Below, piece after piece: positions 7,308 through 14,468 of a DNA stretch of 21,253 bases. This DNA is from Oscillospiraceae bacterium (GTDB taxonomy: Bacteria > Bacillota > Clostridia > Oscillospirales > Ruminococcaceae): positions 1 to 21,253 of the forward strand of contig JAHHTS010000039.1 of NCBI GenBank assembly GCA_020024475.1, read 5' to 3'. The first letter of the stretch is position 1; each line of letters begins with the position of its first letter. A program made the position numbers and the translations under genes. The notes under the pieces are model-generated. The model was not told the DNA's origin. It saw only the letters and a list, made by a program, of their open reading frames with translations, and searched no databases.

Positions 7308-8729
7308 ATGAATAAATTGTTTATTATGATATTACGAATGTCGCTTTCAGCATCAGTTTTGATGTTAATTGTTATATCATTACATTTTTTGCTTAAAAAA
7401 ATTCCTAAAAAATATATGTACGTATTATGGTTAGTGGTTCTTTTGAAAATTATTGTTCCTTTTGAGATTCCGATTTTGCCTTCGCAATCATCTGTAAATA
7501 CCGTTAGTTTGTATAAAGGAGCTGAAAAGTTTCTTATGGATAATACAGATGATCGTATCATTTTCGAACAAGAAGAGGAAAGCCAGATTATACTGCAAAA
7601 TGAAAATAAAATAATCGTAAATAAAAACGAGATAGGATTTCAAATATGGAATATATGGATTTTAGGTATATTAATCCTTTTATCTTTCCAAATCATAAAT
7701 CTAAAAGATATTTATGATAATGTGAGATTTGCGATTAAAAAAGAAAAAAATATTTACTATTGTGATGAAATACATATGCCATTTGTACTAGGCTTTCTAA
7801 ATCCTAAAATATATCTACCATTTGATATATCTGAAAGCGATGAACAATATGTATTGAGTCATGAAGAATTCCATATAAAAAGAAAGGACTATCTGATAAA
7901 ACCTATATACTTGTTTGTGTGTATAGTTCATTGGTTTAATCCATTAGTATGGTTTACATATTATCTAATGGAAAAAGATATGGAAATGTCTTGTGACGAA
8001 ATGGTAGTAAAGAATAAAGACAATCAATATAGAAAGGGGTATGCGAAAACATTATTAAATTTTTCAATAAAGACAAGGCCACAAAACTTGAACTTAGTTT
8101 TATTCGGGGAGGACAATTGTAGTATGCGAATAAAAAATATATTAAATTTTAAAGAACCTAAAAAACTTATGAGTGTGTTCATGGTTTCTGTAATTATTTT
8201 ATCTTGTGTAACAGCTTTTGCGACTGAAAAAAATGTTGCAGAACCTAGCACAGAACCTACAGTAACAGAAACAACTGAAGATGAAAACAATATAGAAGAA
8301 CCTGAAGAATCTATAATAGTAGATGTTACTGATAAAGCTTTAGACAATTTGGAACTTCAATTTATACAACCAGTTAATACGAATGGGGCTTTCTTTAATA
8401 GAGGCTTTAGTGCTGCATCGAAACATTATGGCATAGATATAAGTGCCCCAATAGGAACCAATATTTGTGCTGCTGAAAGTGGAACAGTTATTATATCTTC
8501 ATATGGTACATCAGGAAATGGAAATTACATAACAATAGAGCATAACGGAAACTATAAAACATTATATGCGCATTGTAAGGATTTATTTGTAAAAGAAGGG
8601 GATACAGTTGAAAAAGGCGAACTAATCGCATCTGTAGGTTCAACAGGTAATTCTACAGGTCCACATTTGCACTTTGAAATTATAGAAAATGGAATAAACA
8701 TAGATCCATATTTTGTATATGAGTCTTAA
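7308..8729 (+). CDS. BlaR1-like M56 membrane metalloprotease fused to an M23 peptidase domain
   Basis: A 473-residue fusion. Residues 1-300 are the M56 (BlaR1/MecR1) part: membrane segments at about 5-30, 36-58 and 112-132, zinc motif HEEFH at 185-189, a further segment at 198-220, EMSCDEMVV at about 226-234, and a last segment at 287-305. After an acidic Glu/Thr-rich linker (306-345) comes an M23/LytM domain (350-473). It has HYGID (H373, D377), H422 in LYAHC, and HLHFE (H453, H455), the full zinc and catalytic set for cleaving peptidoglycan cross-bridges. The M56 part should cleave BlaI in the cytoplasm; the M23 part faces the wall where BlaR1 has its penicillin sensor. I start at ATG 7308, with AGGTGA at 7294-7299. 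A GTG at 7290 overlaps the blaI stop. Confidence 0.88.
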   Translation: MNKLFIMILRMSLSASVLMLIVISLHFLLKKIPKKYMYVLWLVVLLKIIVPFEIPILPSQSSVNTVSLYKGAEKFLMDNTDDRIIFEQEEESQIILQNENKIIVNKNEIGFQIWNIWILGILILLSFQIINLKDIYDNVRFAIKKEKNIYYCDEIHMPFVLGFLNPKIYLPFDISESDEQYVLSHEEFHIKRKDYLIKPIYLFVCIVHWFNPLVWFTYYLMEKDMEMSCDEMVVKNKDNQYRKGYAKTLLNFSIKTRPQNLNLVLFGEDNCSMRIKNILNFKEPKKLMSVFMVSVIILSCVTAFATEKNVAEPSTEPTVTETTEDENNIEEPEESIIVDVTDKALDNLELQFIQPVNTNGAFFNRGFSAASKHYGIDISAPIGTNICAAESGTVIISSYGTSGNGNYITIEHNGNYKTLYAHCKDLFVKEGDTVEKGELIASVGSTGNSTGPHLHFEIIENGINIDPYFVYES

Positions 8730-8804
8730 ATGTAGATTGAAAAAAATGAAACAATAAGCTTACTGCTAATAGTTTACATTTACATAGCTATATAGATAGA
8801 TTCA

Positions 8805-8833
8805 TTGACAAAAATATAAGCTTTTTGTATATT
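8805..8833 (+). promoter_or_regulatory. Promoter of the exported-protein gene
   Basis: TTGACA (8805-8810), 17-nt spacer, TATATT (8828-8833) form a near-consensus promoter. No copy of the agtctac/gtagact operator is present, so this gene does not look directly repressed by the BlaI-type protein. Confidence 0.7.
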
Positions 8834-8876
8834 ATAATTAAAGAGTATATATTAATTTTTGAAAGGTGGACTGTTT

Positions 8877-9545
8877 ATGAAAAAAGTAAGTTTAATGTTG
8901 GTTCTTCTAGCAGTATTTGCATCTTTAATTGTATTTGCCAAAAACAGAGAAAATACACAAGATCCAAATTCAAATTCAGTATCAAAAAATTCAATAGTTA
9001 AGCCTAATTCTACAACTTCAAAAATTGAATCGGAATCGAAAGACACTGAAAGTAATAGTAATGAGATAGTTGAATCTATCGTTGATTATAATGGAACTTC
9101 TTTGGAGGATTGGGGATATTCAAAAGATAATATGCCAGAACCTTTTGATAAGATTTCCGATATGAATAATATCGAGTACGGAACAGCTGGATCATCTTTT
9201 CAAAAAGCATGTGCTACAGTTGATATGTTAGTTCTATCTAACAAAGAAGAAACTGTAATATATGTAGAAGAATTTATGAAAAGCATGACACCAATACAAA
9301 AAGATTATTTTTCAATGAATTGGGAAGTTATTATGGCTGAAGCCAATGAGGCTTTTGATGATTCTGGCGAAGATTTAAAACGTATCATAACAGGATTTAG
9401 TGAGCCAGAAGGTGCATACGACTTAGATATGTCACTCTATTCAAAAGAAAAATTATCAGAATTAGATAAAAAGGTTAATGATATTTTCTTAAAGCATAAT
9501 GTGACAAAAGAATGGAAGAATCATCCTGAAATGATGTTTGGTTAA
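8877..9545 (+). CDS. Predicted exported protein of unknown function
   Basis: A 222-residue protein I do not recognise. The N-terminus MKKVSLMLVLLAVFASLIVF is a signal peptide or single membrane anchor: two lysines, then a 17-residue hydrophobic stretch. There is no lipobox Cys. Residues about 23-70 are a low-complexity Ser/Asn/Thr/Lys/Glu linker. The rest (about 75-222) is an acidic, mostly helical-looking domain with one Cys, ending HPEMMFG. The start is the ATG at 8877 with GAAAGGTGGA upstream; an upstream in-frame TTG is less likely. It has its own promoter 76 nt after the M56-M23 gene's stop and on the same strand. It may be a cell-surface partner of that system, but the sequence does not prove this. 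Confidence 0.75.
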   Translation: MKKVSLMLVLLAVFASLIVFAKNRENTQDPNSNSVSKNSIVKPNSTTSKIESESKDTESNSNEIVESIVDYNGTSLEDWGYSKDNMPEPFDKISDMNNIEYGTAGSSFQKACATVDMLVLSNKEETVIYVEEFMKSMTPIQKDYFSMNWEVIMAEANEAFDDSGEDLKRIITGFSEPEGAYDLDMSLYSKEKLSELDKKVNDIFLKHNVTKEWKNHPEMMFG

Positions 9546-9579
9546 ATGGCATAGTTATGATATCTTTATGACTTTATAA

Positions 9580-9616
9580 AAATCACCCGGAATTCATGGA
9601 AAATTCCGGGTGATTT
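9580..9616. terminator. Bidirectional terminator
   Basis: A perfect 15-bp stem (9580-9594 with 9602-9616) has a 7-nt loop, A-rich on the left and T-rich on the right. It sits between the convergent exported-protein gene and clpB and should serve both. Confidence 0.9.
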
Positions 9617-9627
9617 ATTTTAATATT

Positions 9628-12216
9628 TTAATTTAATATAAGTTTTTCACCATCGCAATCAACTGTGAAAATAGTACCTGGTTTAGGATCTGTAGATATA
9701 ATCCGTTTTGCAACAAGAGTCTCCACTTTCCGTTGGATGAATCTTTTTAGTGGTCTTGCCCCATAAATAGGGTCGTAACCATTTTCAATGATAAAGCTTT
9801 CAGCGGCAGGAGTAATTTCAAGTCCAAGATGCTTTTCACTTAAACGAGATTTTAGATTTTCAAGAAGAAGTTTTACAACCCCACTAATTTCAGATTTACT
9901 CAATGGCTTATAGAATACAATTTCATCAAGACGATTCAAAAATTCAGGTCTAAAAGAAGTTTTAAGAAGGCTATTTACGCTATCCTTTGCTGATTGAGAA
10001 ATTTCGCCATTTTCAATACCATCAAGAATAAAATTAGAACCTAAATTAGAAGTGAGAATAATAATTGTGTTTTTAAAATCAACAGTTCGACCCTGGCTAT
10101 CTGTAACTCTACCATCATCAAGAACTTGTAAAAGAACATTGAATACATCTGGATGAGCTTTTTCTATTTCGTCAAAGAGGACAACAGAATAAGGTTTTCT
10201 TCTTACTGCTTCAGTGAGCTGTCCACCTTCTTCATATCCAACATATCCTGGAGGTGCACCAATTAAACGGCTTACAGAATATTTCTCCATATATTCACTC
10301 ATATCAATACGAATTATATTCTTTTCATCGTCAAATAGGCTTTCTGCCAGAGCTTTGGCAAGTTCTGTTTTACCAACACCAGTAGGTCCAAGGAAGAGAA
10401 AAGAACCTATAGGACGCTTTTCATCCCGAATGCCTGCACGAGATCTTAATATAGCTTCACTTACTTTTGTAACAGCCTCATCTTGACCAATAACTCGTTT
10501 GTGAAGGATACCTTCCAAATTAAGAAGTTTTTCTCTATCACTTTCCATAAGTTTTGATACAGGTATACCTGTCCATCTTGAAATAATTTTTGATATTTCT
10601 TCTTCATTTACTTTATCTCTAAGAAGGGAAGAGTCTTTTGCTTCTTCAGCCAATTTTTCTTGTTCTTGCAACTGTTTTTGTAATTCTGGAAGTTTTCCAT
10701 ATTTTAGTTCAGCAGCCTTATTAAGATCATACTCTCTTTCAGCTTTTTCCATTTGAGCATTTACAGTTTCAATTTCTTCACGAAGTTTTTGGACTTTTGT
10801 AATAGCACTTTTTTCGTTATCCCATTTTGCTTTCATTGAAGAATATTCATCACGCATCTCTGCAAGTTCTTTCTGTAAATCCTCAAGTCTTTCTTTAGAA
10901 AGATTATCAGTTTCTTTTTTAAGAGCAGCCTCTTCAATTTCTAACTGCATAATTTTTCTTTGTAAGTCGTCCATTTCAGCAGGGGATGAATCCATTTCGG
11001 TTTTAATCATTGCACAAGCTTCATCAACTAAGTCAATAGCCTTATCTGGTAAAAATCTATCAGATATATATCTGTTAGAAAGGGTAGCAGCAGCAATCAG
11101 TGCGCTATCATGAATTTTTACTCCGTGGAATACTTCATATCTTTCTTTAAGTCCACGAAGAATTGAAATTGTATCTTCAACAGTAGGCTCATCAACCATA
11201 ACAGGTTGAAAACGTCTTTCAAGAGCAGGATCTTTTTCTATATACTTTCTGTATTCATCAAGTGTAGTTGCGCCTATACAATGCAGTTCGCCACGAGCAA
11301 GCATAGGCTTTAATATATTTCCTGCATCCATAGCACCATCAGTTTTACCAGCGCCAACTATCGTGTGTAATTCATCAATGAAAAGAATAATTTGGCCTTC
11401 GCTCTTCTTAACCTCAGCTAAAACACTCTTAAGTCTTTCTTCAAATTCACCACGATATTTTGCACCAGCAACAAGTGCCCCCATATCTAGGCTGAATATT
11501 TTTCTGTCTTTAAGATTTGCAGGTACATCACCGCGAACAATACGAATTGCTAACCCTTCTGCTATAGCAGTTTTACCTACACCAGGTTCACCTATAAGGA
11601 CTGGATTGTTTTTAGTTTTGCGTGAAAGAATTCTTATAACATTTCTTATTTCACTGTCACGACCGATGACAGGATCAAGTTTTTGAGCTTTTGCAAGAGC
11701 AACAAGATCTTGTCCATATTTGCTGAGTACGTCGTAAGTGCTCTCTGGATTATCTGTTGTAACTCTTGTATTACCTCTAACCTCTTGAAGTACTGTAAGA
11801 AATTTATTTCTGTCAATATTGAAGATTCTAAATAGTTCTTTTATGTTTCCGCTTGCTGTATCAATTATACCAAGCATTAAATGTTCTACAGAAACATATT
11901 CGTCTTTCATCTGCCGTGCGGTTTGCTGAGCAGAATTAAGAGCCTGATCGGCTTGTTGAGAAATATATATCTTATCAGCTTCACGACTGCCACTTACTTT
12001 AGGTAATTGGCTTATTTTTGTGGTAAGATTTGATGTAAAGCTGTTTACATTTACATTCATTTTTTGAAATAATTGAGCATTCAAACTGTCTTCTTGACTA
12101 ATTAAAGCCAAAAGAAGATGCTCTGGTTGAAGAGTTTGATTTGAATACTCTATTGCAATATTTTGAGCATTTTGTAAAGCTTCCATAGATTTTTGAGTAA
12201 GCTTATTTGTGTTCAT
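9628..12216 (-). CDS. clpB: ATP-dependent chaperone ClpB
   Basis: An 862-residue Hsp100 disaggregase of normal length. The N domain (1-145) has two Clp repeats (LTQKSMEALQNAQNIA; ISQQADQALNSAQQTA). AAA1 has Walker A GEPGVGKT at 209-216, followed by the KYRGEFEERLK pore-loop region. A long coiled-coil M domain (about 400-525, rich in Glu, Lys and Leu) separates ClpB from ClpC. AAA2 has Walker A GPTGVGKT at 610-617 and pore loop GAPPGYVGYEEGG. It threads aggregated proteins through the hexamer pore and works with DnaK/DnaJ/GrpE. The start at 12216 follows AAGGAGG. It is the second gene of an operon, 13 nt behind a ribbon-helix-helix protein. I found no CIRCE or CtsR site in the operon promoter. 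Confidence 0.98.
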   Translation of the reverse strand: MNTNKLTQKSMEALQNAQNIAIEYSNQTLQPEHLLLALISQEDSLNAQLFQKMNVNVNSFTSNLTTKISQLPKVSGSREADKIYISQQADQALNSAQQTARQMKDEYVSVEHLMLGIIDTASGNIKELFRIFNIDRNKFLTVLQEVRGNTRVTTDNPESTYDVLSKYGQDLVALAKAQKLDPVIGRDSEIRNVIRILSRKTKNNPVLIGEPGVGKTAIAEGLAIRIVRGDVPANLKDRKIFSLDMGALVAGAKYRGEFEERLKSVLAEVKKSEGQIILFIDELHTIVGAGKTDGAMDAGNILKPMLARGELHCIGATTLDEYRKYIEKDPALERRFQPVMVDEPTVEDTISILRGLKERYEVFHGVKIHDSALIAAATLSNRYISDRFLPDKAIDLVDEACAMIKTEMDSSPAEMDDLQRKIMQLEIEEAALKKETDNLSKERLEDLQKELAEMRDEYSSMKAKWDNEKSAITKVQKLREEIETVNAQMEKAEREYDLNKAAELKYGKLPELQKQLQEQEKLAEEAKDSSLLRDKVNEEEISKIISRWTGIPVSKLMESDREKLLNLEGILHKRVIGQDEAVTKVSEAILRSRAGIRDEKRPIGSFLFLGPTGVGKTELAKALAESLFDDEKNIIRIDMSEYMEKYSVSRLIGAPPGYVGYEEGGQLTEAVRRKPYSVVLFDEIEKAHPDVFNVLLQVLDDGRVTDSQGRTVDFKNTIIILTSNLGSNFILDGIENGEISQSAKDSVNSLLKTSFRPEFLNRLDEIVFYKPLSKSEISGVVKLLLENLKSRLSEKHLGLEITPAAESFIIENGYDPIYGARPLKRFIQRKVETLVAKRIISTDPKPGTIFTVDCDGEKLILN

Positions 12217-12229
12217 AAAATTAACCTCC

Positions 12230-12877
12230 TTATAATCTTATTATATTTTTAGTAATATTATTGGCATATAATCTTTTTACATTTTGATTTGCAACATTAG
12301 TAGAAATTGGATAAAAGTTAAAGTATTCTTTAAGACATTTATCTAATAAATCAATATACTGAGCAATATCATTCCCATAATTGGAATAATCGTTACAATC
12401 ATAAGCTCGGAGATATCGTCGATATTTACCATCATTAAAAGAAAATTCATCTTCAGAAATTTGCGCAAATGACATTTCTAGTTTTGCCCATAGGTAAAAA
12501 AAACTATCTAAAATATTTATCAATTGTTTATTTTGACTTCGCATAGATATTTTTAGTTGACCAATATAATCTCCCTTTTCATAAATTTCCACAGTATATT
12601 TAATGCTTGGGTTATATTTGTATTGTAATGCTGAACGCATATTTATTATTGAGCCATTACCTAAAAGCTGTAAAGCTAAAGAAGAGTTTTCACTTAAAAA
12701 TTCATCCATAGAATGATAAACATCACTTAGCATAGTTTCAGCTGTAGGCAAACTAGTGTGTTGCGCTAAAATTCTATTTATCATATTTGAACGGCTGGTT
12801 CCTTGTTTTGCAGCTAATATATCAATAATAGAAACAACATCATCATCTAATACAATACTATATACTGATTTACTCAT
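12230..12877 (-). CDS. Ribbon-helix-helix protein upstream of clpB
   Basis: A 215-residue protein. Residues 1-45 match the ribbon-helix-helix (MetJ/Arc/CopG) fold: a short beta strand KSVYSIVLDD, helix VVSIIDILAAKQ, turn GTSR, helix SNMINRILAQH. Such proteins bind DNA as dimers through the paired strands. Residues about 46-215 are not recognised. They are charged and aromatic (FFYLWAKLEMSFAQISEDEF; KYRRYLRAYDCNDYSNYGND) and could be a sensing or protein-binding domain. It leads the clpB operon, and the promoter holds two identical palindromes, so autoregulation and control of clpB is the natural inference. The start at 12877 is preceded on the minus strand by AAAGGAGA. Other possibility: a ClpB accessory protein that only retains the fold. 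Confidence 0.8.
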   Translation of the reverse strand: MSKSVYSIVLDDDVVSIIDILAAKQGTSRSNMINRILAQHTSLPTAETMLSDVYHSMDEFLSENSSLALQLLGNGSIINMRSALQYKYNPSIKYTVEIYEKGDYIGQLKISMRSQNKQLINILDSFFYLWAKLEMSFAQISEDEFSFNDGKYRRYLRAYDCNDYSNYGNDIAQYIDLLDKCLKEYFNFYPISTNVANQNVKRLYANNITKNIIRL

Positions 12878-12902
12878 TTGAACTCATCTCCTTTCGAATA
12901 AT

Positions 12903-12947
12903 ATTGTAATACTAATTATATAATTTGTCAAACGAATTATATAATTA
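12903..12947 (-). promoter_or_regulatory. Promoter and twin palindromic operator of the RHH-clpB operon
   Basis: On the minus strand, TTGACA (12931-12926), 17-nt spacer, TACAAT (12908-12903). The palindrome AATTATATAATT occurs twice, at 12914-12925 (within the spacer) and 12935-12946 (just upstream of -35), centres 21 bp apart, two helical turns. With flanking bases the two copies also form a 13-bp inverted repeat around a 9-nt centre. This arrangement fits cooperative binding of two dimers on one DNA face, as ribbon-helix-helix repressors do. Confidence 0.7.
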
Positions 12948-13103
12948 AAATATCTTTTTCACAAATAATTCACATGTTTTTATTCTTAAAATTATGTCAC
13001 AATAAATAATTGTATCGTAATATTAATAAGATTTATATGATAGTATTTTTATTTTATATGATATTTAATATTTGATATTTTGATGTATTATTTGCAAAAT
13101 CAC

Positions 13104-13132
13104 TTTAAAAAATGTAATCAAAGTTGTATAAT
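13104..13132 (+). promoter_or_regulatory. Candidate promoter of the Crp/Fnr gene
   Basis: A perfect TATAAT (13127-13132) is preceded after 17 nt by a poor -35, TTTAAA (13104-13109). The rest of the gap from 12948 to 13103 is very AT-rich, with a repeated ttatatgata; nothing else was recognised there. Confidence 0.45.
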
Positions 13133-13168
13133 AAATACTATATAAAATCATTTAATAGAGGAATTTAT

Positions 13169-13840
13169 ATGGATACAAAGGAAAAAATGGAATTTTTATC
13201 TAAATATGATGATTTTTGGAGTCATTTAAGTGATGAAGAAAAAATATTTGTGTGTCAAAACACAGATATTATGTCATATCATCCAGGCCAAAATATTCAT
13301 AGTGCAGATGCACGGTGCGTTGGAGTTTTATTTGTAAAGTCTGGCTGTTTAAGAGTATACATAATGAGCGAAGAAGGAAAAGAGGTAACTTTATACAGAG
13401 TTTTACCTGGTGAAGTTTGCATATTATCAGCATCATGTGTATTGACTGAAATAACTTTTGATGCTTATGTAGACGCTGAGGAATTAAGTGAAGTAGTTGT
13501 CTTAAATGCTTTTGCTTTTTCAAAAATGATTAAAAACAATATATATATTGAAAACTTTTCTAATAAGATGAAAGCTATAAGATTTTCTGATGTTATGTGG
13601 ACGATGCAACAAATTTTATTTTTCAGTTTTGACAGAAGACTAGCTATTTTTCTTTATGAAGAGCTTATAAAAAATGGCCCCATTATTCGATATTCTCATA
13701 TGGAAATTGCAAAATATCTAGGTAGTGCTAGAGAAGTTGTTTCTAGAATGCTCAAGTATTTTGAAAATGAAGGTATTGTAAAAGTTTCCAGAAAAGAAAT
13801 AGAGATTATTGATAAAAAGAAATTAATGGAAAGGCTTTAA
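13169..13840 (+). CDS. Crp/Fnr-family transcriptional regulator
   Basis: A 223-residue protein. Residues about 15-115 form the cyclic-nucleotide-binding-like beta barrel (HPGQNIHSADARCVGVLFVK; SGCLRVYIMSEEGKEVTLYR; PGEVCILSASCVL). A dimerisation helix follows. The C-terminal winged helix has the recognition region MEIAKYLGSAREVVSRMLKY (about 170-190), which carries the family's E..SR pattern. The sensor half has five cysteines (29, 50, 60, 84, 90), including the GEVCILSASC pair, suggesting redox or metal sensing rather than cAMP binding. I start at ATG 13169 with AGAGGAA upstream; an earlier TTG at 13124 lies in the promoter. The next gene is thioredoxin, with a palindrome between them, suggesting it controls trxA. 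The true signal is unknown. Confidence 0.9.
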   Translation: MDTKEKMEFLSKYDDFWSHLSDEEKIFVCQNTDIMSYHPGQNIHSADARCVGVLFVKSGCLRVYIMSEEGKEVTLYRVLPGEVCILSASCVLTEITFDAYVDAEELSEVVVLNAFAFSKMIKNNIYIENFSNKMKAIRFSDVMWTMQQILFFSFDRRLAIFLYEELIKNGPIIRYSHMEIAKYLGSAREVVSRMLKYFENEGIVKVSRKEIEIIDKKKLMERL

Positions 13841-13845
13841 TATGG

Positions 13846-13886
13846 GTGATTAAATCACAGTAAACAAAAAATAAATATGTTATTAT
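13846..13886 (+). promoter_or_regulatory. Crp/Fnr-type palindrome and promoter of trxA
   Basis: The perfect odd palindrome GTGATT-A-AATCAC occupies 13846-13858. A -10 TATTAT lies at 13881-13886, and the matching -35 position reads CAGTAA, far from consensus. With transcription starting near 13893, the palindrome is centred near -41, the class II activator position used by CRP and FNR. The TGAT/ATCA half-sites resemble FNR half-sites with a shorter spacer. Confidence 0.55.
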
Positions 13887-13927
13887 ATGGGCATAATAAA
13901 TAAAAAAGTATTTTGGAGGTATTAAAT

Positions 13928-14233
13928 ATGAGTATCGCACTTACAAAAGAAAATTTCGAATCTATAATCAACGGAGACAAACCAGTTTTGGTTGACTTTT
14001 GGGCAACATGGTGTGGACCATGTAAAATGGTTGGACCAATTATCGAAGAATTGTCCGAAGAACTTAAAGATGAGTATGTTGTGGCTAAACTTGATGTAGA
14101 TGCTGAACAGGAAATTGCAATCAAATATCAGGTTATGAGTATCCCTACACTTATTCTTTTTAAAGATGGTCAAGAAGTAAAACGTACAGTAGGTTTTAGA
14201 CCAAAAGCACAAATTCTTGATTTTATCAAATAA
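13928..14233 (+). CDS. trxA: Thioredoxin
   Basis: A 101-residue canonical thioredoxin with active site WCGPC (C29, C32), buried Asp23 in LVDFWATWC, and the cis-proline loop SIPT (P73). It is a cytoplasmic disulfide reductase that donates electrons to ribonucleotide reductase, peroxiredoxins and other targets after reduction by thioredoxin reductase. No reductase gene is adjacent. The ATG at 13928 has TTGGAGGT upstream; the in-frame TTG at 13913 is part of that ribosome site. It lies 87 nt after the Crp/Fnr gene with its own promoter and a candidate activator site, and ends at a strong terminator. Confidence 0.98.
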   Translation: MSIALTKENFESIINGDKPVLVDFWATWCGPCKMVGPIIEELSEELKDEYVVAKLDVDAEQEIAIKYQVMSIPTLILFKDGQEVKRTVGFRPKAQILDFIK

Positions 14234-14274
14234 ATATAAGTTTTAAAATAACTTGTAATGAATAGGTTGATATT

Positions 14275-14304
14275 AAAATGACAAGACTTATGTCCTGTCA
14301 TTTT
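14275..14304 (+). terminator. Terminator of trxA
   Basis: Arms 14275-14287 and 14292-14304 pair with a single mismatch around a 4-nt loop and run into TTTTTT. The remaining sequence to 14468 is AT-rich; no clear promoter or other element was recognised there. Confidence 0.85.
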
Positions 14305-14468
14305 TTATTTGTCATTTAACTTAATATTTTAAAATATTTTAGTTTGTATAGGAGTAAATAATCATTATTTTTTTAGAAATATAATATTTTTACTATATTT
14401 TCTTTTTTTTGCCATAAATTAGTATTAAAATAACAATTATATTGAAAAACTAATGAACGGAGAAAAAT

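Noticed and set aside
8730..8876. BlaI operator upstream of the exported-protein gene
   Set aside because: No sequence close to agtctac...gtagact is present in the gap; only an imperfect AT-rich dyad within the promoter spacer.
12878..13168. CIRCE (TTAGCACTC-N9-GAGTGCTAA) or CtsR heptads upstream of the clpB operon
   Set aside because: Neither motif is present; the only GTCAAA-like string is part of the -35 region and is not repeated.
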